Of a DNA stretch of 64,000 nt, positions 17,967-26,521 are shown piece after piece (within the stretch, counting starts at the first letter, position 1; every line of letters starts with the position of its first letter). The position numbers were made by a program, and so were the translations under genes. Below the pieces are notes generated by a model. The model did not search any database, had not been told where the DNA came from, and worked only from the letters and a program-made list of their open reading frames with translations. The DNA is from Paraburkholderia acidicola (lineage in GTDB: Bacteria > Pseudomonadota > Gammaproteobacteria > Burkholderiales > Burkholderiaceae): the NCBI RefSeq assembly GCF_002362315.1, contig NZ_MTZV01000003.1:186001-250000 (forward strand), given 5' to 3'.

Positions 17967-18023
17967 TTGCGTATCGTTATGACGTGAATTCCGCATACTT
18001 AATTCACGTCATGCTTACGATCC
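17967..18023. promoter_or_regulatory. Inverted-repeat operator upstream of the acetyltransferase unit
   Basis: A perfect 12-bp inverted repeat, ATGACGTGAATT (17981-17992) and AATTCACGTCAT (18003-18014), has a 10-base spacer. Outer arms ATCGT (17975-17979) and ACGAT (18019-18023) also pair. The left half plus ATTTTGC (17967-17973) forms the block pattern shared with 13571-13598. It lies in the 278-base space before the acetyltransferase gene; the rest of that space shows nothing clear. Confidence 0.6.
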
Positions 18024-18121
18024 AGCAACGCCATGGGTCACACCATTCGTCACGCTATTCGCCCGCGAATAAAGCATGGAAACTGCCGCGATATTGACCA
18101 TCGATTCAATCCGTATGGCGT

Positions 18122-19114
18122 TCAAACGGGTTCGGCAAGATGAAACAGGCAGTCGCCACGTTCAACTGAGGCCGGTACGCGCTTGCAGACCACCTCCCCC
18201 GCTGCTGCAAAAAACGTCGTGACCGGTTCACGTAAGGGTGTATCGGGAAAGTGAATCCGCGCAGCAGGTTGACCGGCCACGACCTGCTCGCCCAGCTCGA
18301 CTAGCGGTTCGTACACGCCGCGGTCATAGGCATAGACGTAATGGCGCGAACCGGACACCGAGAAGAAGCGGGTCTGCGCAGGCGGACCATCCGGTACGAG
18401 CGGTCCGCTCAACAGCCCGATGAACCCGAGCAGATTCAGCAAACCGTGTCGCGCATCGCGCAGCAGCCGCGCCTGCACGGTACCGCCGCCACCGAGTTCC
18501 GTGAGGATAGAGAGCGCGCCCTGACGACGTGCTGCGGTCGCCGCATGCACAGGATTCGGCGGATGCAGAAACGCACGCGGCAATCCGAACGCAGCAAGCA
18601 GCGCTTTAAGTCGGCGCTCTTCGTCGGGGTCGCGTGGCGCGATAGCCAGCATATTGGCGCCATCGTAGAGAAGCGAACTGCCACCCGAGTGTATGTCGAT
18701 CAGATACTGCGAACGGGCGAGCAACGTGTGCTCGATATAGTCGGCGATCGCCGCGGTCGGCGAGCCTTGCGAATCACCCGGGAAACTGCGGTTCAGATTG
18801 CCGCCGTCTAGCGGCGATGTCCTCAGGCCCGCAGCTGCGGCGGGGAAATTCGCCATCGGCAGGAAGATCAGTTGTCCGCGCACCCATTGCGGCTCGATTT
18901 CGCGGATCAGGCTGGAAACGAGCACCTGCCCTTCGTACTCGTCGCCGTGATTGCCGCCCATGAGCAGCACGACAGGGCCATCGCCGTTGCGAATCGATGC
19001 GATCGGAATCGGGATCCATCCGTACGCAGAGCGATGGACCGAATACGGCAGACGCAGGTAACCGACGTGACGCCCATCGGCATCGAGGTCGATTTCATTG
19101 TGGAGGGTGGTCAT
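18122..19114 (-). CDS. Succinylglutamate desuccinylase/aspartoacylase-family deacylase
   Basis: 330 residues, AstE/AspA branch of the M14 zinc enzymes. The zinc ligands are readable: HGDEYEG (His56, Glu59) and LIDIHSGG (His142). GGNLNRSFPG at 104-113 and the probable catalytic glutamate in LTELGGGGT (Glu206) complete the active site. The C-terminal domain has VAGQPAARIHFPDTP and FFAAAGEVVCKRVPASVERGD, a beta-barrel seen in this family. The enzyme should hydrolyse an N-acyl amino acid. Next to the acetyltransferase and monooxygenases it could release the amino acid after oxidation (inference). It starts 11 bases after the DUF3088 gene in the same direction. Confidence 0.9.
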   Translation of the reverse strand: MTTLHNEIDLDADGRHVGYLRLPYSVHRSAYGWIPIPIASIRNGDGPVVLLMGGNHGDEYEGQVLVSSLIREIEPQWVRGQLIFLPMANFPAAAAGLRTSPLDGGNLNRSFPGDSQGSPTAAIADYIEHTLLARSQYLIDIHSGGSSLLYDGANMLAIAPRDPDEERRLKALLAAFGLPRAFLHPPNPVHAATAARRQGALSILTELGGGGTVQARLLRDARHGLLNLLGFIGLLSGPLVPDGPPAQTRFFSVSGSRHYVYAYDRGVYEPLVELGEQVVAGQPAARIHFPDTPLREPVTTFFAAAGEVVCKRVPASVERGDCLFHLAEPV

Positions 19115-19125
19115 TCCGGGCAGTG

Positions 19126-19470
19126 TCAGTGGACTTTCGGAAACCCGTGGCGCTCGGCCAGTAACGCAAGAATACGCTTAGTGTCCGTGACGAAACGCTT
19201 GTCGCCTAGCGTCTGCGCATCGGCGGGCACCGGCGCTTCGTCGCCGAGTATCAATACCGGCAAGCCCTGATGGTCCGCGTCGAGCGCCTTGACGACTACC
19301 TCGCGCGGACGCGCAAATGGCAAACGCTGAATATCGAGGCTGGCAGCCTTCGAGGGATCGCTTGCAAGCAGTCCCTCGATCGGCACGCCGTGCGGACACA
19401 CAAAACGCTCGCCAGGATACTTCGGATCGGCAAAGCCCGGTTCAAGCAGTAAAAGAAGGTCGCGGCTCAT
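19126..19470 (-). CDS. DUF3088 family protein
   Basis: 114 residues from MSRDLLLLLEPGF. It shows the family pattern FVCPHGVPIEGLLAS near residue 24, then DIQRLPFARPR and GLPVLILGDEAP. The family has a thioredoxin-like look but only one cysteine is in the early CPHG motif, so a redox role is uncertain. It is the first gene of a two-gene unit with the deacylase. Four codons upstream there is a second ATG; the one used gives the family N-terminus. Confidence 0.8.
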   Translation of the reverse strand: MSRDLLLLLEPGFADPKYPGERFVCPHGVPIEGLLASDPSKAASLDIQRLPFARPREVVVKALDADHQGLPVLILGDEAPVPADAQTLGDKRFVTDTKRILALLAERHGFPKVH

Positions 19471-19630
19471 GACAGACGGCACTCCGGAAGGTGATGAACC
19501 GGACGATTCTCATCCGTTGCCTTGCATTGCGCCACGAATAAATCGGCACAACCATATGCGGTCGGCAACTTAGCGTCACGCATTAGCGATAATCTAGACC
19601 TGTCCGCACCCTTGCGCCACGGAGACAACC

Positions 19631-19951
19631 ATGCTTTACGAAATCCGCACCTACACGTTCAAGCCCCAACGGGCCGCCGAATGGATCGCCTTATACAAGA
19701 GCGAGGGCCTGCCGATCCAGCAGGAATATCTCGGCGAACTGATTGGGTTCTTTACCACCGAGATCGGCAATCTGAGTGAGGTCGTGCATATCTGGGGCTA
19801 TCAGGGCCTCGACGACCGCATCCAGCGTCGCGACCGGATGGCGGAGGATAGCCGCTGGCAGGAGTTCGGCCGCAAGGTGAAAGCGCTCGATATCTTCGTG
19901 AAGATGGAATCGCGCATTGTGCGGCCGACGGATTTCTCGCCGCTCAAGTAG
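19631..19951 (+). CDS. NIPSNAP family protein
   Basis: 106 residues, one ferredoxin-like alpha-beta NIPSNAP domain: MLYEIRTYTFKPQRAAEWIALY at the start, LIGFFTTEIGNLSEVVHIWGYQ in the middle and RIQRRDRMAEDSRWQEF near the end. Bacterial members are small cytoplasmic proteins without a settled function, often beside catabolic genes. It is transcribed opposite to its neighbours and has GGAGACAACC before the ATG, so it is a separate unit. Confidence 0.9.
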   Translation: MLYEIRTYTFKPQRAAEWIALYKSEGLPIQQEYLGELIGFFTTEIGNLSEVVHIWGYQGLDDRIQRRDRMAEDSRWQEFGRKVKALDIFVKMESRIVRPTDFSPLK

Positions 19952-19968
19952 TGAGCTGAGATTGGCCA

Positions 19969-20001
19969 GAGGTGAAGTAAGGCGGCCGTCGCCCTCACCT
20001 C
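19969..20001. terminator. Nested hairpin between convergent genes
   Basis: GAGGTGA (19969-19975) pairs with TCACCTC (19995-20001), and inside it GGCG pairs with CGCC. It lies between the NIPSNAP stop and the penicillin-acylase stop. There is no strong T-run, so termination is likely but not certain. Confidence 0.4.
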
Positions 20002-20007
20002 GCCATC

Positions 20008-22449
20008 TCAAGGAAGCGTTGACTCTGCCCCACCGTACTCAAGCGTTACCGAAGAGCTGATATCGCGCTGACTATCCTCCGGCCCGAGATCGATGCGCTT
20101 GAGATGATTCTGCGCATGCATCTGCACCTGGTCCGTGAGATGAGGCGTGCCATGTCCAGACGGATCGATGAACTGATTCTGTCCGCCGGCCTCGGTAACG
20201 GTGTACAGCACCGGGTGACCGCCGCCGAGTTCCATGAGTCCGGTCCACTCCTCACCGCCGTTTAACGGCACCATCTTCGGTCCGAGACCGAGTTCTGCCC
20301 ACGTCGTGCTACTGCGCTCATCGTCGTCGGGAAGTGACGGACGCGCCGGGTCGTCGGCCGCGTCGGTGAAATATTTCCAGTAGATGGGCATACGCCAGGT
20401 CTCCATCGGGCGACCTGGAAATTTCTTGCGAGTCAACTCGATGGTTTGCCGGATCGTGTCGGCAACCACCGCATCGCGCGGCCGACCGTCGAAGTAGTCG
20501 AACTTCACCGGCAAACCCGCTTGCGGTCCTTGCAACGTGCGATACAACAAGCTCGTCTGATACTTCAGATAGCGATCGTCATCGATCGTCTTCCACGTGT
20601 TTCCGATGGCGTGGTCAAAGATCATCTTCGGCGCGACTTCCAGCCATGTCCTGAACAGCGTCAGACCAGCGTTGTCGTAGTAGCCGTCGCCATCGCGATC
20701 CTGGTAGAGGCCGTTCCATGAAACCATCAGGCTCACGGCCTGCGATATCTGCGGATCGTGCGCTTCGGCCGCCGCAGCCTTCAGGAACGGTGCAAAGAAG
20801 TCAGGCGATGTCTGGCTACGGTCGCGCGCGCCAAACGCATTCCAGATTTGTCCGTTGTAGTCCTCCATGTCGAGCAGCGTCGTCGACGAGGACGACGCGC
20901 CCTGGCGATTGCCCAACCACGTGCGGAAGGTTGCGCCGAATCGTCCTTCGTCTCCTTCACGCGACCACGTCGTCGCCTTGCTGTTCCAGCTATGGATATA
21001 GGCCTGCTTCGGATTGAGCATGTGCGGCCGCTCGGCGAGCGACAGGAAGCCCCGCCATTCGTAGTCGCCCGTGCCCGGTGTAGGCAGACGCGGGTCGGCC
21101 CCGGGCGCACGCTTCGGTTGCAAACCGGTCTCCCAGAAGCCGATCTGGCCGCTCTCGTCGCCGTAGCACACACCGAAATCGGTTGAGAGTCGCGCAATCC
21201 CCTTGCTCTCGAAATCGGCGAGCGTGCGTGCCCGCTGCATCTCGACGACCGCCACCCAGTTGTCGAGTTCGTGACCGCGTTCCGCGAAACGCTGCGTGTA
21301 GGCTACGCCGTGCGGTTTGTCCCAACTGACCACGGTGCCGTGTATCGTGCGCGCGACTTCGTGCTCGACGGGCGCGGCGCCTTTGACCACGATGGTTTCG
21401 TTATGCACGTCCATCTGTTGCCACTTGCCCTGGTACCAGTATTGATGAGGATCGAGCGGATTCAGCTGTTCGGCAAAGGTATCTGTCGTATCTTCCTGGC
21501 CAGAAGTCACGAGCCAGCCATGATTCGGGCCGCGTCCCATGATCGGAATGCCCCACGACGGCATGGTGAAACCCGCGCTGTCAAAACCCCCGCCATGCAG
21601 ATGAATCTCTGGGCCATCCGCCGTCGATTCCAGCATCAGCACCCTACCGCTCGCGGATCGCTGCGGTCCGATCACGAGGCATCGGCTGTGATTGTTGCTC
21701 GGTGCGGGTGCCGCCGTGGGCGGCATACCCTGCTGCGTTGAAGCCAGTGTCAGATAGGTCGCTTTCGGCATCGGACGTACCGGGGCAAGATCCTCTCCCG
21801 CCGGTATCGCAGTCGGCGAATCGGGATCGCTCACAGGCACGACGTCGTCGAAGATCTTGCGTCCGGTCGTCTCACCGTAACGCGTCACCATAGCGTTGTA
21901 GAAAGCCAGATTCTGCAGCTCGAAGCCGCCGCGATCGCGCGGAAAACCCGCCGCCATCGAGAGAAAATCGAGCAGCGACCAATGCTCCGGCGTCACACCC
22001 CAGCGTGTAAATTCATAAGGCGTCTTATGCTGCGGGTCGCGGTCGATCTCGTCGATCACGCGGTTGATACCGTCGACATAGGCCTGCATCATGCGCTGGT
22101 GCTCGAGCGGAATCGCGCGATACATGCGCATCAATTCGGCGCCGTCGAGTTTCCGGTCGCGCGAAATGATGTCCGACTGAACCGCTGACGCACCGAGTAT
22201 CTCGGCAGTACGTCCCAACGCCCGACGGCGAAACGTTTCCATGTCCGCGAGCCGGTCCTGCGCTTCGGCGTAGCCCGCTCCGAACATGACCGCGGCAGAC
22301 GTCTTGCCGAAGACATGGGGCACACCCATCGCATCGCGATCGATACGCACCTTTTGAGCCGCGATCGGGTCAGGCTGCGGCGTCTGCGCACAGCCGGTGG
22401 CGAGCGCCGAGGAAGCAAGCAGTAAAGAAGTAGCGAATGTGCGATTCAT
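20008..22449 (-). CDS. Penicillin-acylase-family Ntn hydrolase, predicted lipoprotein
   Basis: 813 residues. A signal peptide with lipobox LATGC (Cys20) predicts outer-membrane or periplasmic anchoring. The alpha part has QKVRIDRDAMGVPHVFGKT and GAGYAEAQDRLADMETFRRRA; the presumed autocatalytic cut is before Ser251 in APSNNHS, giving the Ntn nucleophile of the beta chain. Then GPEIHL, GIPIMGRGPNHGWLVTSG and QEDTTD follow the family order. These enzymes cleave amides such as beta-lactam side chains, acyl-homoserine lactones or other N-acyl amines. The residue before the Ser is Pro rather than the usual Gly. A porin gene lies upstream in the same direction. The substrate is unknown. Confidence 0.9.
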   Translation of the reverse strand: MNRTFATSLLLASSALATGCAQTPQPDPIAAQKVRIDRDAMGVPHVFGKTSAAVMFGAGYAEAQDRLADMETFRRRALGRTAEILGASAVQSDIISRDRKLDGAELMRMYRAIPLEHQRMMQAYVDGINRVIDEIDRDPQHKTPYEFTRWGVTPEHWSLLDFLSMAAGFPRDRGGFELQNLAFYNAMVTRYGETTGRKIFDDVVPVSDPDSPTAIPAGEDLAPVRPMPKATYLTLASTQQGMPPTAAPAPSNNHSRCLVIGPQRSASGRVLMLESTADGPEIHLHGGGFDSAGFTMPSWGIPIMGRGPNHGWLVTSGQEDTTDTFAEQLNPLDPHQYWYQGKWQQMDVHNETIVVKGAAPVEHEVARTIHGTVVSWDKPHGVAYTQRFAERGHELDNWVAVVEMQRARTLADFESKGIARLSTDFGVCYGDESGQIGFWETGLQPKRAPGADPRLPTPGTGDYEWRGFLSLAERPHMLNPKQAYIHSWNSKATTWSREGDEGRFGATFRTWLGNRQGASSSSTTLLDMEDYNGQIWNAFGARDRSQTSPDFFAPFLKAAAAEAHDPQISQAVSLMVSWNGLYQDRDGDGYYDNAGLTLFRTWLEVAPKMIFDHAIGNTWKTIDDDRYLKYQTSLLYRTLQGPQAGLPVKFDYFDGRPRDAVVADTIRQTIELTRKKFPGRPMETWRMPIYWKYFTDAADDPARPSLPDDDERSSTTWAELGLGPKMVPLNGGEEWTGLMELGGGHPVLYTVTEAGGQNQFIDPSGHGTPHLTDQVQMHAQNHLKRIDLGPEDSQRDISSSVTLEYGGAESTLP

Positions 22450-22515
22450 GGGATCTTCTGAAATTCTGGTTGTCGGGAATGTCGTGAATGTCGCGAGCGA
22501 GCTGTTTCATGCAAT

Positions 22516-23676
22516 TCAGAATCTGTGGCGAATCCCCGTGCGGAACGCGAGCTGACTCGCCGTCGAGGAGATCCCGCCTGCCCCAGGGATAGCGGCGCTA
22601 TCGAGCACGTTGCCGCTCCTGTCACCGGTCACCTTTTCATACGCGCCCTGCACATAGATGTCGGTGCGCTTCGACAGCATGTAATCCGCCATCAGGCCGA
22701 CGGTGTGATATCGCGGTTTCACGCTTGCTCCGGACGCATCGCCTTCGACAAGCGTGTAGACGTATTGCGCACCCAGGAAGAAAAACGGCGTCACCTGGAC
22801 CATGCCATTGACCTCGAGATTCTGGAATTTCAACCGGTTCAACGCGACACCGGCGATCTCCAATGGCAGCGGATTGCCCGACGGGTCGCTCAGATAGCTC
22901 GAACTCACCGGGTCCCGCACATCGGTATTCGAATACACGAAGCCGAGTGTCGTGGAACCGATCGTATAGTTGACGCCAGCGCCGAAGATACGCAGGCGCG
23001 CGGCGGTGAAACTGGCGTTACCGGCTGGCGTCGCGCCGCTGTTCGGTGCACCCGGATTGTTGGTCTGCAGGTAGGCTGCCGCGACCAGAAGTGGACCGTT
23101 CAGGTATTGCGCACCGAGACTGTACAAACGGTCATTCGCAAATTTCGTGTTGTTGCTGAACGCGTACATGCCGCCAAACTTGAAGCCGGCAAACTCCGGG
23201 CTCGCGTATTTGATCGCGTTGTTCACCAGAAATGAACCGTCGGTATTGTCGTTGTCCATCGGATGCGAAAGCAGCCAACCACCCCAGTTGCCGTTGGCGG
23301 TCGTGGGCGCGAGATAGTCGATGATCGAGTCGTACTGACGGCCCACGGTCACGGTCCCCCGCTTCTCGTCCGACAAGCCGATAAACGAGCGACCGGGTGC
23401 GGACCGGCCACTGTTGACATCGAAAGTCGTCTTGATCACGAACGTGATTTTTTTCCCACCGCCTAAATCTTCGACTCCGCCCAGCGTGATGATGTTGCTC
23501 TGCAGATAGCCGCTCTGAAACTGATACAGGGGATCGCCGTGCGGATTAGTGTTGTTCGTGATGTCGAAACCTTCGTCGATCACGCCTGACAACGACATAC
23601 TGCTTTGTCCGAACGCGGACATGGCGAACGTGAGCGGTATTCCCAGCGCGGCGATTGCGATGACTGTTTTTTTCAT
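22516..23676 (-). CDS. General porin, Gram-negative OmpC-like (betaproteobacterial type)
   Basis: 386 residues from MKKTVIAIAALG. A signal peptide ends near SAFGQS, then SSMSLSGVIDEGFDITNN begins the 16-strand barrel typical of Burkholderia trimeric porins, with GRSFIGLSDEKRGTVTVGRQYD (third loop start) near residue 97 and the terminal GIRHRF with Phe at the end. It allows diffusion of small solutes. It may admit the substrate of the penicillin acylase encoded next to it. A start 4 or 13 codons earlier is possible; this one gives a clean signal peptide. It is divergent from a LysR gene. Confidence 0.92.
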   Translation of the reverse strand: MKKTVIAIAALGIPLTFAMSAFGQSSMSLSGVIDEGFDITNNTNPHGDPLYQFQSGYLQSNIITLGGVEDLGGGKKITFVIKTTFDVNSGRSAPGRSFIGLSDEKRGTVTVGRQYDSIIDYLAPTTANGNWGGWLLSHPMDNDNTDGSFLVNNAIKYASPEFAGFKFGGMYAFSNNTKFANDRLYSLGAQYLNGPLLVAAAYLQTNNPGAPNSGATPAGNASFTAARLRIFGAGVNYTIGSTTLGFVYSNTDVRDPVSSSYLSDPSGNPLPLEIAGVALNRLKFQNLEVNGMVQVTPFFFLGAQYVYTLVEGDASGASVKPRYHTVGLMADYMLSKRTDIYVQGAYEKVTGDRSGNVLDSAAIPGAGGISSTASQLAFRTGIRHRF

Positions 23677-23825
23677 TGTGGTCGACATGCTCGGATCGTT
23701 CGTTGAATGGGACATCGGGGGCGGTGACAGGAAGATTGGCGCTCAATATATCGGCGACGATTTTTTCAAATAAGATGTTTTTTTGTTTATCCCGATCACA
23801 GCCTCTTATCGCCCTCGTTAACCCT

Positions 23826-24731
23826 ATGAAACCTCAACAGCTACAGGCATTCGTCGCCGCGGCCCACCACGGCAGCCTGCGAGGCGCGGCGCGCGAACTC
23901 GGTTTGACCCAGCCGGCGATCACACGGACGATCCATGAACTGGAAAGCGTGCTGAATGCGGAGCTGATGACACGCGGCATACGCGGTATCGAACTGACTG
24001 AATGCGGGCGCACGCTGTTGCCGCGTGCCGAGCAATTGCTGAACGACATGCAACGCACACTGGAGGCGGTGGAACAGGTGAAGGGAGATCTGGCCGGCAG
24101 GGTCAGCGTCGGGACCATGCCGTCGATCGCGCTCACCGTCTTGCCGCAGGCTGCAGCAGCGTTTCGTCATGCCATGCCGCTCGTCAGGTTGCACTTTCAG
24201 GAAATCACGGTGCTCGACGCGATCGCGCAACTGCGCACCGGAAAGATCGATATCGCGGCGATTCGCCACGTCCCTGACCTCGAAAGCGATCTGGTGCAGA
24301 TGCCGCTGTATTCGACGAAGTTCGTCATCGGAATGCGGACCGGTCATCCGCTCGCCAACGCGCAGCGGTTACACGATTTGCTCGACGCGGAATGGATCGC
24401 CCCGGGGGGCTTCGATCATTTCTCTCAAAGCCTCCTGACTACGATGTTCACCGCGCACGGCCTGCCCGTGCCCAAACGCGTGCTGCACGCACCGTCGTCG
24501 TTTGCAGTGGCGCTCGGACTCATATCGCAGACGGACATGATCGGTTGCTTCACGAAGGAACTCGCGACGATGGTGGCGCCACTCGGCGTCCACGTGGCGA
24601 ACATCGAGGAAGCGATGCCCGCCTATGATCTGCGGATCATTTCGCGGCGCGATCTGCTGCCGACACCGGCTATTGCGCGATTCATTTCATGTCTGCAGGA
24701 TGCCGCGCGCAAGCGAGGCCTGGACGGTTGA
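23826..24731 (+). CDS. LysR-family transcriptional regulator
   Basis: 301 residues. The N-terminal winged helix-turn-helix reads KPQQLQAFVAAAHHGSLRGAARELGLTQPAITRTIHELE, followed by the linker helix and a substrate-binding domain (VSVGTMPSIALTVLPQA, IDIAAIRHVPDLE, MRTGHPLANAQRLHDLLDAEWI). The divergent layout with the porin gene (150 bases between starts) suggests it controls the porin and acylase genes. The start is the ATG just before the conserved MKPQQLQAF; a longer reading would add 50 unconserved residues. The inducer is unknown. Confidence 0.92.
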   Translation: MKPQQLQAFVAAAHHGSLRGAARELGLTQPAITRTIHELESVLNAELMTRGIRGIELTECGRTLLPRAEQLLNDMQRTLEAVEQVKGDLAGRVSVGTMPSIALTVLPQAAAAFRHAMPLVRLHFQEITVLDAIAQLRTGKIDIAAIRHVPDLESDLVQMPLYSTKFVIGMRTGHPLANAQRLHDLLDAEWIAPGGFDHFSQSLLTTMFTAHGLPVPKRVLHAPSSFAVALGLISQTDMIGCFTKELATMVAPLGVHVANIEEAMPAYDLRIISRRDLLPTPAIARFISCLQDAARKRGLDG

Positions 24732-24748
24732 TCGAAGGCAGGATTCCT

Positions 24749-25267
24749 TTAACGCGACAACGTCCGTGCAAGACGGTAGTAGATGTAGCCCTCGGCATCG
24801 GGTGTGGCATCCGGCGCACAGCGCATGCCCAGTTTCGTGGCAAGCTGCCGCGATGCTGCGTTGCCCTGCGCAATACCCGCGACGATTTCGTTTAACCCCA
24901 TCGTCTCGAACGCGTGCCGAATCACTGCGGCTGCGGCCTCACTCGCAATCCCCCGCCCCCACGCGTCGCGTACGAGGCGCCAGCCAATCTCGACATCGGG
25001 GCCAACAGCATTCTCGGGAATCAGCAGTACCCAACCCACGAAGCGGCCCGGCGCCTGCCGCTCGAAGATCGACCAGTAACCGAGACCGGCCGGATACGCA
25101 CACGTCGTGCGTTCTTCGACAAACCGTCGATGCGCAACCGGGTCATGCCATGGCCCTGGAATGTGACGCGTGACCTCCAGGTCGCGGTCCATCTCCATGC
25201 AGGCTTCGAGATCGTCGAGCGTGCGCGGGCGCAAGAGCAATCGGGCGGTATCGAGTGACGGCAGCAT
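24749..25267 (-). CDS. GNAT-family N-acetyltransferase (RimJ/RimL type)
   Basis: 172 residues from MLPSLDTARLLLRPRTLDDLEA. The RimJ/RimL pattern continues with VEIGWRLVRDAWGRGIASEAAAAVIRHAFETMGLNEIVAGIAQGN, with the acetyl-CoA motif WGRGIA and the late segment NAASRQLATKLGMRC. These enzymes acetylate N-termini or small amines. GGAGA lies seven bases before this ATG, favouring it over an ATG eight codons upstream. It is convergent with the LysR gene, whose stop lies 17 bases away; no functional link is evident. Confidence 0.9.
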   Translation of the reverse strand: MLPSLDTARLLLRPRTLDDLEACMEMDRDLEVTRHIPGPWHDPVAHRRFVEERTTCAYPAGLGYWSIFERQAPGRFVGWVLLIPENAVGPDVEIGWRLVRDAWGRGIASEAAAAVIRHAFETMGLNEIVAGIAQGNAASRQLATKLGMRCAPDATPDAEGYIYYRLARTLSR

Positions 25268-25345
25268 ACGGAATCTCTCCGCGAATAACATTCCTGAGTG
25301 GGTGCCGGCACTATAGCGGTGTTGCTGCGTTACCCGCAGTAGTAG

Positions 25346-26470
25346 TCAGCCGACGGCCGCCGGTTGAATCTCCGGCAGCGCTTTTAGTGCACGCTCCCAC
25401 GCCTGTCGCGTACGTTGCCACGCAATCTCGCCCCAGTCCTCGTCGGCGGGCATGAACGAGTTGAACAAGGTCTGGCTGATCTGCTTGCCGAGTGCATCGC
25501 CAGGGTCGCCATAAAGATGCAGCCAGTGATCGTCGCGCAACGCGGTGTGCATCGGTGCTTCAGCGTAGGTTCCGCATTCGATGACGAGTTGCATCAGGTG
25601 GGTGTCGGGCAGCGCGTCGAGAAGCGCCTGCGACGTGTACCCCGTGGCGCGCGCCACTACACCGGTGTCGCTGATTCCGGCGTCCGCCCCGGTGAGCAAT
25701 GTGTAAAGCCACGCGCCATACAGCGCTTCGGCATCGGCGAGCGCCGCATAACGGGTTTGCGCGATCGCCATCAGCATCGGATGACCATAGGCGCCCGCGC
25801 CGGTGTGCAGATCGAAAGCAATCGCGACTTGCGTAGGACGAAGGAAGCGGTCAGCAATACTCCGTAGCGTCCGATTCGACCAGGTGGCCTGCGTACCGCC
25901 ATAAAACAGTCCATCGGGATGCACATACTGGCCAGCTCCGACGATCGCGTGATATTCGGCCCAACCGATCGATTCGATTTGCGCGGTTAAAAGGCCGTCC
26001 GCCTGCCGGCGCTGTGGGCCGTCGAAATCGCGGCACGTATAGATAGCGTGAATCGTTTCGTAACGCGGATTCGGCGGCAATGCCGCCTCGAAGTCGACGT
26101 AGTTGCGATTCAGATCGACATTGTCTTCATTCACGCGGCGCATCCACGCGGTGCCCCACGGGTTGATCAGATGCACCATCATCACCGCCACGCCATCGGG
26201 AAGGTCGCGTGCGGAGAACCCGTCCAGCCATTCGCTCTGGCAGGTCGATCCGTAATAACCTTCGACGCCATGCGTGCCCGAAATCGCCACCAGCACACGC
26301 CGTGCGTCAGGCTCGCCAAGCCACGCGACATCCGTAGCAAGCGACTCGCCAGTGGGGCCATTCAGCGGATGCGGATAAGACGTCACCGTGGCACCCGCTG
26401 CGTCGGCTGCATGCAGAAACTGTGTGCGTTGTCGATCGAACCCAGGTTGGTCTGGAAAACCGTATTTCAT
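25346..26470 (-). CDS. DUF2817 zinc carboxypeptidase-like protein (M14 fold)
   Basis: 374 residues. The metal-binding pattern fits M14-like deacylase/peptidases: SGTHGVEGYYGS near residue 70, the arginine motif NEDNVDLNRNY near residue 117, and AFDLHTGAGAYGHPML near residue 221. QLVIECGTY near residue 290 may carry the catalytic glutamate. There is no signal peptide, so it is cytoplasmic. It may hydrolyse a peptide or N-acyl bond of a small compound. It is the last gene after the Rieske oxygenase and reductase in the same direction. GAGGATGA before the ATG supports this start rather than one 13 codons earlier. Confidence 0.88.
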   Translation of the reverse strand: MKYGFPDQPGFDRQRTQFLHAADAAGATVTSYPHPLNGPTGESLATDVAWLGEPDARRVLVAISGTHGVEGYYGSTCQSEWLDGFSARDLPDGVAVMMVHLINPWGTAWMRRVNEDNVDLNRNYVDFEAALPPNPRYETIHAIYTCRDFDGPQRRQADGLLTAQIESIGWAEYHAIVGAGQYVHPDGLFYGGTQATWSNRTLRSIADRFLRPTQVAIAFDLHTGAGAYGHPMLMAIAQTRYAALADAEALYGAWLYTLLTGADAGISDTGVVARATGYTSQALLDALPDTHLMQLVIECGTYAEAPMHTALRDDHWLHLYGDPGDALGKQISQTLFNSFMPADEDWGEIAWQRTRQAWERALKALPEIQPAAVG

Positions 26471-26521
26471 TTCATCCTCATCGTGATGGTCGCAGTGCCT
26501 CTGCGGCACGGGTTCGGTGAA

